A stretch of DNA of 8,896 nt from Candidatus Aenigmatarchaeota archaeon (GCA_016187365.1 JACPJX010000037.1:1-8896); one strand, 5' to 3'. Positions 1 to 6,149 are shown, counted from the stretch's first letter. Numbers and translations: made by a program. The notes: generated from the letters alone by a model not told the origin.

Positions 1-152
1 GATACAACCGCCATTATCGCCCACGATATCAGCGATTCAGCCCCCGCATAGCGGGCGCCTATCGAAGGGAGAAAATAAATCCCGGTGCCCAGTATGCCGT
101 TTATGAGGAGAATAAACAGGGTCTTCCTTCCTATGCTCTGCTTCAGTCCCAT
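1..152 (-). CDS. APC-family amino acid permease, N-terminal fragment
   Basis: Only the first 50 codons are present; the gene runs off the left edge. Read from the ATG at 152, the peptide begins MGLKQSIGRKTLFILLINGI and continues with GTGIYFLP (residues 22-29), then an AGAESLISW stretch (36-44). A short basic N-terminus, a first membrane helix carrying G-x-G-I, and a small-residue turn before the second helix are typical of the APC (amino acid-polyamine-organocation) superfamily. In that family the GxG break in helix 1 contacts the carboxylate of the substrate amino acid. The expected role is secondary transport of an amino acid across the cytoplasmic membrane; the substrate cannot be told from this fragment. 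A TATA-like box lies about 25 bases upstream and there is no Shine-Dalgarno sequence, so the ATG at 152 fits a leaderless start. Family assignment rests on about 50 residues. Confidence 0.75.
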   Translation of the reverse strand, partial: MGLKQSIGRKTLFILLINGILGTGIYFLPSIGARYAGAESLISWAIMAVV

Positions 153-173
153 AGAATTAGTTGGGCGGGGCGG

Positions 174-181
174 TATATATT
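174..181 (-). promoter_or_regulatory. TATA-like box of the permease gene
   Basis: The minus-strand sequence AATATATA is centred about 25 bases before the permease ATG at 152, the spacing expected for an archaeal TATA box when transcription begins at or next to the start codon. A GC-rich stretch (161-172) separates box and gene. Confidence 0.5.
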
Positions 182-196
182 AGTTAAATTATTTTG

Positions 197-232
197 AGCT
201 GTTAAATAAAATTCAGTTTTAAAGTCAAAAAA
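197..232 (-). terminator. possible U-tract terminator after the orphan gene pair
   Basis: Just after the stop codon at 235-237 the minus strand carries a run of six T (227-232) followed by further T-rich stretches near 197-220. Archaeal intrinsic termination often uses one or more U-tracts without a hairpin, and this would separate the small genes from the permease promoter. The whole area is AT-rich, so the signal is weak. Confidence 0.3.
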
Positions 233-234
233 TT

Positions 235-480
235 TTACCTTTTGAATGTCATCCCATTTTTGCTTTTCTGAATCTCAATCTCCAAACCAACCGCACCTGC
301 ATGTCTTTTTAATAAATCTTCCTTATCAAATCCTATCGTTATTGTTTTACCCCCAATATCTTTTGGGTTAATGATAGTTACAGCTTCATATGAACCATCA
401 TCTTGAGTATAAACAAAGGTAGTAACATAAATACCATGACTTTCGATAAAAATATTTATAACTTCAATTTCTTTATCCAT
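235..480 (-). CDS. hypothetical small soluble protein, AT-rich gene
   Basis: This encodes an 81-residue protein from the ATG at 480, beginning MDKEIEVINIFIESHG. An in-frame TTG at 489 would add three residues (M-T-K). I prefer the ATG because neither start has a convincing Shine-Dalgarno site. There is no signal peptide, membrane helix or Cys motif. Alternating hydrophobic residues (VTTFVYTQ, EAVTIINP, KTITIGF) suggest a small mostly beta protein, followed by a lysine-rich tail. I do not recognise the family. The gene starts 18 bases after the stop of the two-helix membrane gene upstream, so the two are probably co-transcribed. Base composition is far more AT-rich (AAA, ATT, GAA, TTT codons) than in the surrounding housekeeping genes, hinting at separate ancestry. 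Confidence 0.6.
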   Translation of the reverse strand: MDKEIEVINIFIESHGIYVTTFVYTQDDGSYEAVTIINPKDIGGKTITIGFDKEDLLKRHAGAVGLEIEIQKSKNGMTFKR

Positions 481-498
481 TTTAGTCAACCACTTAAA

Positions 499-708
499 TT
501 AGTTTTTCTTATTATCTCCCCTTTCAAATAGACCTCCAAAAAGACATAACAAAAATCCTGCAAAGAAAATTGTGCCTAAAAGGAAATTCATTCTATTAGC
601 AATAAAAATTGTTTCGGAATTACTGTAATTTGAAACAACCATTAACGCCAATGAGATGAAAAAAATGAAAAATATTACCGAAAATGAGTACCATTGTTTT
701 TTATTCAA
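499..708 (-). CDS. hypothetical small membrane protein with two helices
   Basis: This encodes a 69-residue protein from a TTG start at 708, beginning MNKKQWYSFSVIFFIFF. Two hydrophobic stretches, roughly residues 8-26 and 42-60, are separated by a polar loop (SNYSNSETIFIANRMN), and the C-terminus is charged (ERGDNKKN). The layout is a helical hairpin with both ends probably cytoplasmic. The start is TTG because no in-frame ATG precedes the first helix and a purine-rich GGAGAAGG lies six bases upstream. I do not recognise the family. It is followed closely by the orphan soluble gene and shares its AT-rich composition. The pair could be a two-gene unit such as a membrane partner plus a soluble partner, but nothing in the sequence proves that. 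Confidence 0.6.
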   Translation of the reverse strand: MNKKQWYSFSVIFFIFFISLALMVVSNYSNSETIFIANRMNFLLGTIFFAGFLLCLFGGLFERGDNKKN

Positions 709-714
709 TTCAAT

Positions 715-722
715 CCTTCTCC
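715..722 (-). promoter_or_regulatory. Shine-Dalgarno-like site that decides a TTG start
   Basis: The minus-strand sequence GGAGAAGG ends six bases before the TTG at 708. It is the clearest ribosome-binding-site candidate in the window and supports TTG initiation of the two-helix membrane protein; most other genes here look leaderless. Confidence 0.5.
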
Positions 723-734
723 GCTAATCATTTC

Positions 735-742
735 CTATATAG
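735..742 (-). promoter_or_regulatory. TATA-like box of the small membrane protein gene
   Basis: The minus-strand sequence CTATATAG is centred about 30 bases before the TTG at 708, so transcription would begin near 713, inside or just after the Shine-Dalgarno-like site. Whether the mRNA keeps that site cannot be settled by reading. Confidence 0.4.
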
Positions 743-754
743 AACTAATAAGCC

Positions 755-874
755 TTATTTCTTAGAGTGCTTCTTTTTTTCGAGACCTTTAGCTATCATT
801 CTAAATACATCCTCATTTCTCCTCACAAACTCCTCCCACTTCCTCACGCCCTCGCTTTTCTTCTCGTCTTTCAT
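755..874 (-). CDS. 39-residue charged microprotein, hypothetical
   Basis: A short ORF runs from ATG at 874 to TAA at 755-757. It begins MKDEKKSEGVRKWEEFVRRN and continues with EDVFRMIAKGLEKKKHSKK. About half of the residues are Lys, Arg, Glu or Asp, and residues 9-33 look like one amphipathic helix (V10, W13, F16, V17, V23, F24, I27, L31). The lysine-rich tail could touch nucleic acid or membrane lipid, which is inference only. Support for a real gene: codon choice (GAG, AGG, AAG) matches the GC-richer neighbours rather than the AT-rich islet, and a TATA-like box sits about 24 bases before the ATG as in other genes here. It begins 54 bases after the ATPase stop. The family is not recognised. 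Confidence 0.5.
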   Translation of the reverse strand: MKDEKKSEGVRKWEEFVRRNEDVFRMIAKGLEKKKHSKK

Positions 875-891
875 AACAGTAATAGCATTTT

Positions 892-904
892 GATAAATTT
901 AAGC
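892..904 (-). promoter_or_regulatory. TATA-like element before the 39-residue microprotein
   Basis: The minus-strand sequence GCTTAAATTTATC is centred about 24 bases before the ATG at 874, in the short gap after the ATPase stop codon. The placement fits a leaderless archaeal promoter and is part of the case that the microprotein is real. Confidence 0.45.
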
Positions 905-928
905 GTTTCAGACGCCACATACTTCTGT

Positions 929-3529
929 TTATTCCTTCTTCCTCACGACCTTCTCCATCTCGAGGATAGCGAAGAAGGCCAGCATGGCTCCTACCACGAC
1001 AGCCCAGTGCTCCAGATCAAGGGGCACCGTGTCGAATATCCGGTTCAGGAAAGGCGCGTTAATTACAACAGCCTGCAGGATGAAGACGGATACGAGCGCC
1101 ATCACCATCTTTCTGTTCCTGAGGTAGCCTATCCTGTGTATAGGCCCGCTTGAGCGCGTGCTCATGGCTATTGAAACCTGCAGGAACACGAGGGTGGAGA
1201 ACGCCATGCTCACCGCAAGCGCGTAATTGTACAGATAATAATAAAATATGCCGAGCGTTATGAGCATCATCATGATTCCGGTCGTTGTTATATATGCCAT
1301 GCTCCGCCTGCCGAGTATCTTCTCGTCCCTCTTTCTCGGCTTCTTTTGCATCGTGCCGGGCTCGCCCGGCTCGACGCTGAGGGCGAGCGCCGGGAGGCCG
1401 TCGGTGATGAGGTTCATCCACAGAATCTGCAGCGGCAGGAGCGGCAGCGGGAATCCTATAAGGATTGCGGTGAATATGGTGAGGACTTCGCCCATGTTGC
1501 ACGCAAGGAGGTAATAGACGAATTTCTTTATGTTGCCGTAAATCTCCCTGCCCTCCTTCACAGCCTCGACTATTGTGGCAAAGTTGTCGTCCGCGAGGAC
1601 CATGTCGCTCGCCTCCTTCGAGACGTCGGTGCCCGATATGCCCATCGAAACGCCTATGTCGGCCTTCTTCAGCGCGGGCGCGTCGTTGATGCCGTCACCT
1701 GTCATGGCCACGACATGCCCCTTTTTCATCAGAACTTCGGCTATCCTCACCTTGTGCTCGGGCGAGACCCTTGCATAAACATAAATTTCGTCAACCATGC
1801 CGCTGAAAGATTCGTCACTCATCGATTCAATCTCTTCGCCTGTAAGGACTTTGCCGCCGTCCGCGATGCCGAGCTCCCTTGCTATCGCGAGCGCCGTGTT
1901 CTTGTGGTCGCCTGTTATCATCACGACTTTTATTCCGGCATCCTTGCACTGCTGTATGGCGGCCTTGACTTCGGGCCTCGGAGGGTCTATCATGCCCTGC
2001 AGCCCGGCAAAGACGAGATCCCCCTCCCTGTAACTCCTGCCTACGCTTTTGAACGCGAAGGCGAGGACGCGCAGCGCGGCGCCGGTGAATTCCTCGTTAG
2101 CCTTCAGTATTTCCTTCCTGTCACTATCCGTGATCTTTTCGATGCGGCCGTTTTTGTATATTCGGCTGCATCTCTTCATGACCTCCTCGACAGCGCCTTT
2201 CGTGTGCATCGTCCTGTCCCTGCCCTTCTGGCACACGACGGACATCATCTTCCTTTCGGAATCGAAATGTATTTCATGAACCCTTTTGCCTCCGACTTCG
2301 CCATGGCCGAATTTCCTTGCGGACACAAGAAGGGCTATCTCCGTAGGATCGCCGACAGCGCTTTCGCCGAGCGACGCGTTGTTGCACAGCATGCCTATGC
2401 GGAGGAGCATTTCAACCGCGCCGTCTTTCTCAATCTTCTTTTCATTCTCCAGAAAATCGCCTTCAACTGAATAGCCCTCGCCTGTCACGCCTATAACGCG
2501 GCCGGGAACGTAAACCTTCCTGACGGTCATCTCGTTCTTGGTCAGGGTCCCGGTCTTGTCCGAGCATATCACGGTAGCCGCGCCCAGCGTCTCCACTGCG
2601 GGCAGCTTCCGTACGATTGAATTCTTCTTCGCCATCCTGACAAGGCCGATGGCAAGCGTTATCGTGACGACGGCAGGAAGCCCCTCAGGTATGGCGGCGA
2701 CGGCCAGGGAGACGGCCACGAGAAATATCTCCACCGTCCCGAGGCCCCTGAAAATTCCGGCGGCGAAAACAGCGGCGCACACGAGGATTATCAGAAGCGC
2801 TATATTCCTCCCGAGGATTTCGAGGCTCTTCTGCAGGGGCGTCTTTTCCTCCGCTCCCTGAAGCTGCTCTGCTATCTTGCCGAACTCGCTCCTCATCCCC
2901 GTAGAGACGACGACCGCAGTGCAGGTGCCGTAAACCGCGGTCGTCCCCATGTACAGCATGTCCTTCCTGTCGGCCACGACCACGCCGCCGACAGGCTTCG
3001 GGCTCTTTGTGACGGCGGAAGATTCGCCTGTGAGGACGGACTCGTCAACCTTGAGGCTGGAGCATTCTATTATGCGGGCGTCGGCAGGAATCCGGCTGCC
3101 TGCCTCAATGTAAATGACGTCGCCCGGCACCACAAGCGCCGCATCTGTAAGCGCCTTTTCCCCGTTCCTCACGACTATCGCCTGCGGCACGGCAAACTTT
3201 TTCAGCGATTCCAAGGCCTTTTCAGCCTTCCTTTCCTGGACATAGCCGAACAATGCGTTGAGGATTATTATGGCAAAAATGACAGATGAATCCAGGACCT
3301 CGCCGACAGCAAAAGACACGACAGATGCTATTATCAGGATGACGACAAGGAAGTTCGCAAACTGGTTCAGGAAAAGACGGAAGTTCGATACCTTCTTTTT
3401 TTCCTCGAGCTCGTTGCGGCCATACTTGTTAAGGCGCCTTGAAGACTCTGGTTTTGAAAGTCCTTTGCGGCCGGACTCGAGCGCCTTGAGCGCCTCCTGG
3501 ACCGTCATGCTGTGCCATTCCTTCGCCAT
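929..3529 (-). CDS. P2A-type (calcium-type) cation-transporting ATPase
   Basis: This 866-residue membrane pump drives cation export with ATP, most likely Ca2+. All P-type hallmarks are present: actuator TGES (167-170), PEGLP in helix M4 (281-285), phosphorylation motif DKTGT with Asp324, nucleotide-binding KGA (444-446), DPPR (515-518), TGDH (539-542) and hinge TGDGIND (610-616). Ten membrane segments can be placed, with M5-M10 after residue 668. The P2A class is shown by E282 in M4, N678 and E681 in M5 (NMGEV), and N706, T709 and D710 in M6 (MNLITDG), which match the SERCA Ca2+ ligands. The SERCA M8 ligand Glu908 aligns with Gln784, so site I is incomplete and one ion per cycle is likely. 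The N-terminal domain (EWHSMTVQEALKAL) is the usual one. The start at 3529 follows the tRNase Z stop by 36 bases. Mn2+ or another divalent ion is possible. Confidence 0.93.
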   Translation of the reverse strand: MAKEWHSMTVQEALKALESGRKGLSKPESSRRLNKYGRNELEEKKKVSNFRLFLNQFANFLVVILIIASVVSFAVGEVLDSSVIFAIIILNALFGYVQERKAEKALESLKKFAVPQAIVVRNGEKALTDAALVVPGDVIYIEAGSRIPADARIIECSSLKVDESVLTGESSAVTKSPKPVGGVVVADRKDMLYMGTTAVYGTCTAVVVSTGMRSEFGKIAEQLQGAEEKTPLQKSLEILGRNIALLIILVCAAVFAAGIFRGLGTVEIFLVAVSLAVAAIPEGLPAVVTITLAIGLVRMAKKNSIVRKLPAVETLGAATVICSDKTGTLTKNEMTVRKVYVPGRVIGVTGEGYSVEGDFLENEKKIEKDGAVEMLLRIGMLCNNASLGESAVGDPTEIALLVSARKFGHGEVGGKRVHEIHFDSERKMMSVVCQKGRDRTMHTKGAVEEVMKRCSRIYKNGRIEKITDSDRKEILKANEEFTGAALRVLAFAFKSVGRSYREGDLVFAGLQGMIDPPRPEVKAAIQQCKDAGIKVVMITGDHKNTALAIARELGIADGGKVLTGEEIESMSDESFSGMVDEIYVYARVSPEHKVRIAEVLMKKGHVVAMTGDGINDAPALKKADIGVSMGISGTDVSKEASDMVLADDNFATIVEAVKEGREIYGNIKKFVYYLLACNMGEVLTIFTAILIGFPLPLLPLQILWMNLITDGLPALALSVEPGEPGTMQKKPRKRDEKILGRRSMAYITTTGIMMMLITLGIFYYYLYNYALAVSMAFSTLVFLQVSIAMSTRSSGPIHRIGYLRNRKMVMALVSVFILQAVVINAPFLNRIFDTVPLDLEHWAVVVGAMLAFFAILEMEKVVRKKE

Positions 3530-3552
3530 AAGAATTCATAATATATCTGATG

Positions 3553-3560
3553 GCTTAAAG
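3553..3560 (-). promoter_or_regulatory. possible TATA-like element of the ATPase gene
   Basis: The minus-strand sequence CTTTAAGC/CTTTAAGCC lies about 27 bases before the ATPase ATG, between it and the tRNase Z stop codon. It resembles the element before taw2. The match to a TATA consensus is moderate, and read-through from tRNase Z is an alternative. Confidence 0.3.
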
Positions 3561-3565
3561 CCGCT

Positions 3566-4483
3566 TCAGCTTACAACTATCTTCATGAAATCCTTCGCTA
3601 TTTTTACCCCTTCGTAACCCTGGACCTTTTCCCTGAGCTCCTCGGAACTCTGGTACCGGCGGCTTATGTGCGTGAGCACGAGCTGCCTGACGCCGGCTTT
3701 CTTCGAAATATTTATGACCTCGTCAAAATTGCTGTGCCTGTAATTGTCATCCGCTGCATCCTCAAAGAAAGTGGAGTCATGTATCAGGAGGTCTGCGCCC
3801 TGTGATATGGTTACCATGTTTTTGCATGGCATTGTGTCGCCGGAATACACGACTTTCTTCCCCTTCTCTACAGATGAAAGGTCTTCAAGTCTTATCTTCT
3901 TCCCCTTCCACAGCGCAGAGCCCTTTTCCTTTATGTCGCGGTAAACAGGGCCTTTCGGCGGGAGGCCCATCTCCTGGGCTTTGAGCTTGTCAATCTTTAT
4001 CCTGTCCTTCTCGGCAAAGGCATAAGCCACGGCAGGTATGCTGTGCTTCACCGGCACGGCAAGAACCTGGAACTCGCCGCCATCGAGGATGACCTGCGGC
4101 GTCGTGCCCTCGGACCACGCGTCATGCGCCACAACATCATATTTCTTGCTCCAATAACCAAGCTCTTCGAGGATGTCCACAAAACGCGCGGCTTCTGGCC
4201 CGTAGATGTTCAGGGGCTTCGTCCTGCCCTCGAGGTTCATCGTTTCCATCAGGCCTAATATGCCGGCAAAATGGTCGGCGTGCCAGTGCGTGATGAAAAT
4301 GTCATCTATTCTCATGAAATTCACGTCTGTAAAGAGGATTTGCCGCTGGGTGCCCTCGCCGCAGTCAAAAAGGCAGCTGTATTCCTGTTCCGACCTGTAT
4401 TTTATGTGCACGGCCGGATGCCCCCTGTCCTTTGTCGGGACGCCCGCAGTCGTGCCGAGAAACGTGACTTCTATCTGGGTCAT
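3566..4483 (-). CDS. rnz: Ribonuclease Z (tRNA 3' processing endonuclease)
   Basis: This 305-residue cytoplasmic metallo-beta-lactamase-fold nuclease cuts pre-tRNA after the discriminator base, removing the 3' trailer so that CCA can be added. The zinc-binding motif HWHADH is at residues 66-71. Further metal ligands fit H147 (PVKHSIPAVAYAF), D216 (YSGDT) and H272 (LTHISRRY). The first strand is IEVTFLGTTAGVPTKDRGHP, typical of the family, and FDCGEGTQRQI follows at 39-50. The tRNA-binding arm is present around 160-197, with the characteristic PPKGP stretch at 175-179. Length matches the short-form RNase Z (about 300-320 residues). The ATG at 4483 has a TATA box about 26 bases upstream. It probably reads on into the ATPase gene 36 bases downstream, a pairing with no obvious functional link. 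Confidence 0.95.
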   Translation of the reverse strand: MTQIEVTFLGTTAGVPTKDRGHPAVHIKYRSEQEYSCLFDCGEGTQRQILFTDVNFMRIDDIFITHWHADHFAGILGLMETMNLEGRTKPLNIYGPEAARFVDILEELGYWSKKYDVVAHDAWSEGTTPQVILDGGEFQVLAVPVKHSIPAVAYAFAEKDRIKIDKLKAQEMGLPPKGPVYRDIKEKGSALWKGKKIRLEDLSSVEKGKKVVYSGDTMPCKNMVTISQGADLLIHDSTFFEDAADDNYRHSNFDEVINISKKAGVRQLVLTHISRRYQSSEELREKVQGYEGVKIAKDFMKIVVS

Positions 4484-4504
4484 AAAAGAAATTGTCCTGG
4501 AAGG

Positions 4505-4514
4505 TTTTTATAAG
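4505..4514 (-). promoter_or_regulatory. TATA box of the RNase Z gene
   Basis: The minus-strand sequence CTTATAAAAA is centred about 26 bases before the RNase Z ATG, with no Shine-Dalgarno site between. It lies immediately after the stop codon of the EF-hand lipoprotein gene (4518-4520), so RNase Z probably has its own leaderless promoter. Confidence 0.6.
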
Positions 4515-4517
4515 ACA

Positions 4518-4817
4518 TCATCTGTCTTTCCTGAATTCTCTGACTTCTGCCGCCGTTATTACGCTGTCTTGGTTTGCGTCCATGCCTTTGAGAGTCTCCG
4601 CTGTCAAAGGGCCGGCAATCTCGAGAAGCGCGTCAACTGTTATTGCATAATCAGGCTCCTCGGATATCGGCCTGCTTGAGAAATAAAATATCTCCGATGG
4701 ATCCCTGGTTTCAGAGACTTCCATGGCTTTTCTTGTAAGTTTGTATTCTTTCCACTGCGGCGCCGGCGATGCGCATCCTAAAAGGCAAACAGATACGAGA
4801 TAAGGCAGGACTCCCAT
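4518..4817 (-). CDS. small predicted lipoprotein with one EF-hand loop
   Basis: This encodes a 99-residue protein. The N-terminus is hydrophobic and ends in a lipobox-like LLGC (12-15), followed by ASPAP, so Cys15 may be lipidated and the protein anchored outside the membrane. The C-terminal end carries a canonical EF-hand loop at residues 80-91: D80, N82, D84, the backbone position V86, I87, T88 and E91, flanked by helical segments (LTAETLKGM and EVREFRKDR). This predicts binding of one Ca2+. Only one loop is visible, so it may pair by dimerising or act like a dockerin-type module. The signal peptide is short and lacks the usual basic start; basic residues (KKF) are encoded just upstream but without a standard start codon. 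The middle (EIFYFSSRPISEEPDYAITVDALLEIAG) is not recognised. It lies two genes upstream of the Ca2+-type ATPase on the same strand. Confidence 0.7.
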   Translation of the reverse strand: MGVLPYLVSVCLLGCASPAPQWKEYKLTRKAMEVSETRDPSEIFYFSSRPISEEPDYAITVDALLEIAGPLTAETLKGMDANQDSVITAAEVREFRKDR

Positions 4818-4840
4818 GAATTTCTTTGTTGTCCGGAGTT

Positions 4841-4856
4841 TTTATTTTTTATAATT
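4841..4856. promoter_or_regulatory. shared AT-rich promoter region of two divergent genes
   Basis: An uninterrupted AT stretch holds TATA-like sequences on both strands: on the minus strand ATTATAAAAAATAAA for the EF-hand lipoprotein (start 4817), and on the plus strand TTTATTTTTTATAATT for the YbaK-type deacylase (start 4871). The spacing to both starts is about 20-35 bases. The two promoters overlap, so they may compete for TBP. Confidence 0.5.
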
Positions 4857-4870
4857 CATACTCTTCTGGA

Positions 4871-5335
4871 ATGAAAGAGCAGTTCGAGGGGATAAAGCGC
4901 CTTCTCGATGAAAGAGGGTTAAGATACGAGGTAAGCGAGCACGAGCCCGTGTACACGTCCCAGGACGCCGCGCGCATCCGCGGAGAGGACATCAGGACAG
5001 GCGTGAAAGCCCTGATTTTCAAGACCAAAGATTCCTTCATCCTGTGCCTTGTCCCGGGCGACAGGAAGATAGACATGAAGAAGATGAAGGCAGTAATAAA
5101 AGGCGATGCGCATCTCGCAAACCCACAGGAAGTCCTTGAATGCACCGGATGCGAAGTCGGCAGCGTCCACCCCATAGGCGCGATTATGGATGTCGGCAGG
5201 ACATACGCGGACAAACGCATCCTCGACAACGAGTACGTCAACTTCAATGCCGGGCTGCACACCGCCAGCATACGCATGAAGAGCAAAGACTTCATGGATA
5301 TTGTGAAGCCTGAGATAGTGGACTATTCACGATAG
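4871..5335 (+). CDS. YbaK/ProX-type aminoacyl-tRNA deacylase
   Basis: This encodes a 154-residue single-domain protein of the YbaK/ProXp/INS family, which hydrolyses mischarged aminoacyl-tRNAs (for example Ala- or Cys-tRNA-Pro) in the cytoplasm. Family features in order: an N-terminal helix (KEQFEGIKRLLDERG), HEPVYTSQDAA (24-34), GVKALIFK with the conserved Lys at 46, the strand-turn LVPGDRKIDMKKM (60-72), TGCEVGSVHPIG (92-103), which matches the Gly-rich G-x3-G-x3-P loop, and NAGLHTASI (126-134). It is a stand-alone editing protein, as no ProRS domain is attached. The exact substrate cannot be read. The ATG at 4871 is chosen over an upstream TTG (4826), because the TTG would add 15 unrelated hydrophobic residues and lies upstream of the TATA-like stretch. 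The 3' end overlaps the convergent taw2 gene by 13 bases. Confidence 0.88.
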   Translation: MKEQFEGIKRLLDERGLRYEVSEHEPVYTSQDAARIRGEDIRTGVKALIFKTKDSFILCLVPGDRKIDMKKMKAVIKGDAHLANPQEVLECTGCEVGSVHPIGAIMDVGRTYADKRILDNEYVNFNAGLHTASIRMKSKDFMDIVKPEIVDYSR

Positions 5336-6117
5336 ACTTCAACATCCATCACAATGTGCCATCTTCGCGGGGCGATGCTTTTCACTTTCTTCTTCTCCAG
5401 GACTCTGAAATTTCCGAGCGCCTTCAGGTCTTCCGCAGGCTTGTTCCAAAGTTCATCCCCGCTATATGAATTGTGGAAATGGACGATGCCCCCGTCTTTG
5501 AGCATCTTCAGGGCAAACGGCAGGAAGCGCTCGGTGCCGGGGAAGTATCCCATGATGAGCCTGTCGGCAACGCCTTCAAGAGCGGCTTCCCTGCAGTCGG
5601 CATTTACTGCCTCGATGTTCGAAAGTTTGTTGAGCTTTATGTTTTCCTTGAGATACCTGAAGGCGACCGGATTTTTCTCCAGGGAATAAACTTTCCTCAC
5701 ATGCCTTGCGAGAGGCAGGGAGAAATAACCGATGCCGGCGAACATGTCGACAATCACTTCGTTCGTACCTGCCTGCTTCAGAAGGCGCCGGCGCTCGAAA
5801 TGGTTTCCCTTGGAGAACATCACCTTCGCCGCATCAAGATTGTACAATATTCCGGACTCCTTGTGGGTCGTTTCTGTGCCGTTGCCCCCGAGCTTTAAGA
5901 TTTTTGGCCGGCGGAGCTCTCCTTCGACGCCTTTTATTTCACAGACTGTTTTAATATAAGGGTAAAGTTCCAGCACGGCGGATGCTATCTTCTTCTTTTC
6001 CTCTCCGGAAGCTTTCATGAGTTTCAGAAGCATTACATCGCCCAGAACCTGGTAACTGGCGGGTATACTGCCTTCACGGATGCCTGTTTCCCGCGCGATT
6101 TTTTGCCTGAAGTTCAT
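5323..6117 (-). CDS. taw2: tRNA-Phe wybutosine-synthesis aminocarboxypropyltransferase Taw2
   Basis: This 264-residue cytoplasmic enzyme of the Trm5/TYW2 Rossmann family moves the 3-amino-3-carboxypropyl group of S-adenosylmethionine to imG-14 at position 37 of tRNA-Phe, giving yW-86. The SAM-binding core is clear: DMFAGIGYFSLP (124-135), the acidic end of the next strand in SLEKNP (145-150, Glu147), and NADCRE (172-177). The class-specific part is LIMGYFPGTERFLP (187-200), which resembles the MGYxxxTxxFxP of archaeal Taw2 rather than the NLP motif of the m1G37 methylase Trm5, followed by HFHN (213-216). The N-terminal part (about 1-100) ends in the LYNLDAAKVMFSKGNHFERRR stretch that Taw2 proteins carry before the SAM domain. 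Length is usual. The ATG at 6117 has a TATA-like box about 26 bases upstream. Its partner taw1 lies beyond the divergent lipoprotein gene. Confidence 0.9.
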   Translation of the reverse strand: MNFRQKIARETGIREGSIPASYQVLGDVMLLKLMKASGEEKKKIASAVLELYPYIKTVCEIKGVEGELRRPKILKLGGNGTETTHKESGILYNLDAAKVMFSKGNHFERRRLLKQAGTNEVIVDMFAGIGYFSLPLARHVRKVYSLEKNPVAFRYLKENIKLNKLSNIEAVNADCREAALEGVADRLIMGYFPGTERFLPFALKMLKDGGIVHFHNSYSGDELWNKPAEDLKALGNFRVLEKKKVKSIAPRRWHIVMDVEVYRE

Positions 6118-6138
6118 TGTCTAGAATTGTTGCACAGG

Positions 6139-6147
6139 CTTAAGAAA
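6139..6147 (-). promoter_or_regulatory. TATA-like element of taw2
   Basis: The minus-strand sequence TTTCTTAAG is centred about 26 bases before the taw2 ATG. It shares the 59-base divergent gap with the plus-strand promoter of the large lipoprotein. The consensus match is moderate; the position is good. Confidence 0.35.
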
Positions 6148-6149
6148 AC

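Noticed and set aside
684..893. Plus-strand ORF rich in Phe, Ser and Leu across the intergenic region
   Set aside because: It is antisense to the 39-residue microprotein and the end of the membrane protein gene. Its composition is what the complement of Lys/Glu-rich coding sequence gives, and it shows no start signal.
1346..2470. Long plus-strand ORF (374 codons) inside the ATPase gene
   Set aside because: It lies wholly antisense to a well-supported P-type ATPase with every catalytic motif intact. Its translation shows no family motif, and long antisense ORFs are expected where codon bias suppresses stops on the other strand.
3532..3544. Thirteen-base sequence GAATTCATAATAT found here and again at 8207-8219
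   Set aside because: Both copies sit at gene starts, but in opposite orientation relative to their genes, and a partial match occurs near 4854. The sequence is AT-rich and short, so a chance match around start regions is more likely than a shared operator.
4826..4870. Upstream TTG start giving the YbaK-type protein 15 more residues
   Set aside because: The added residues (MLSGVFIFYNSYSSG) do not belong to the family domain, the stretch contains the AT-rich promoter region, and an ATG with correct domain alignment follows at 4871.
5323..6117. Trm5 (tRNA m1G37 methyltransferase) as the identity of this gene
   Set aside because: The same fold family, but the motif after the SAM domain is MGYFPGT with HFHN instead of the NLP motif of Trm5, and the protein is short, as Taw2 is.
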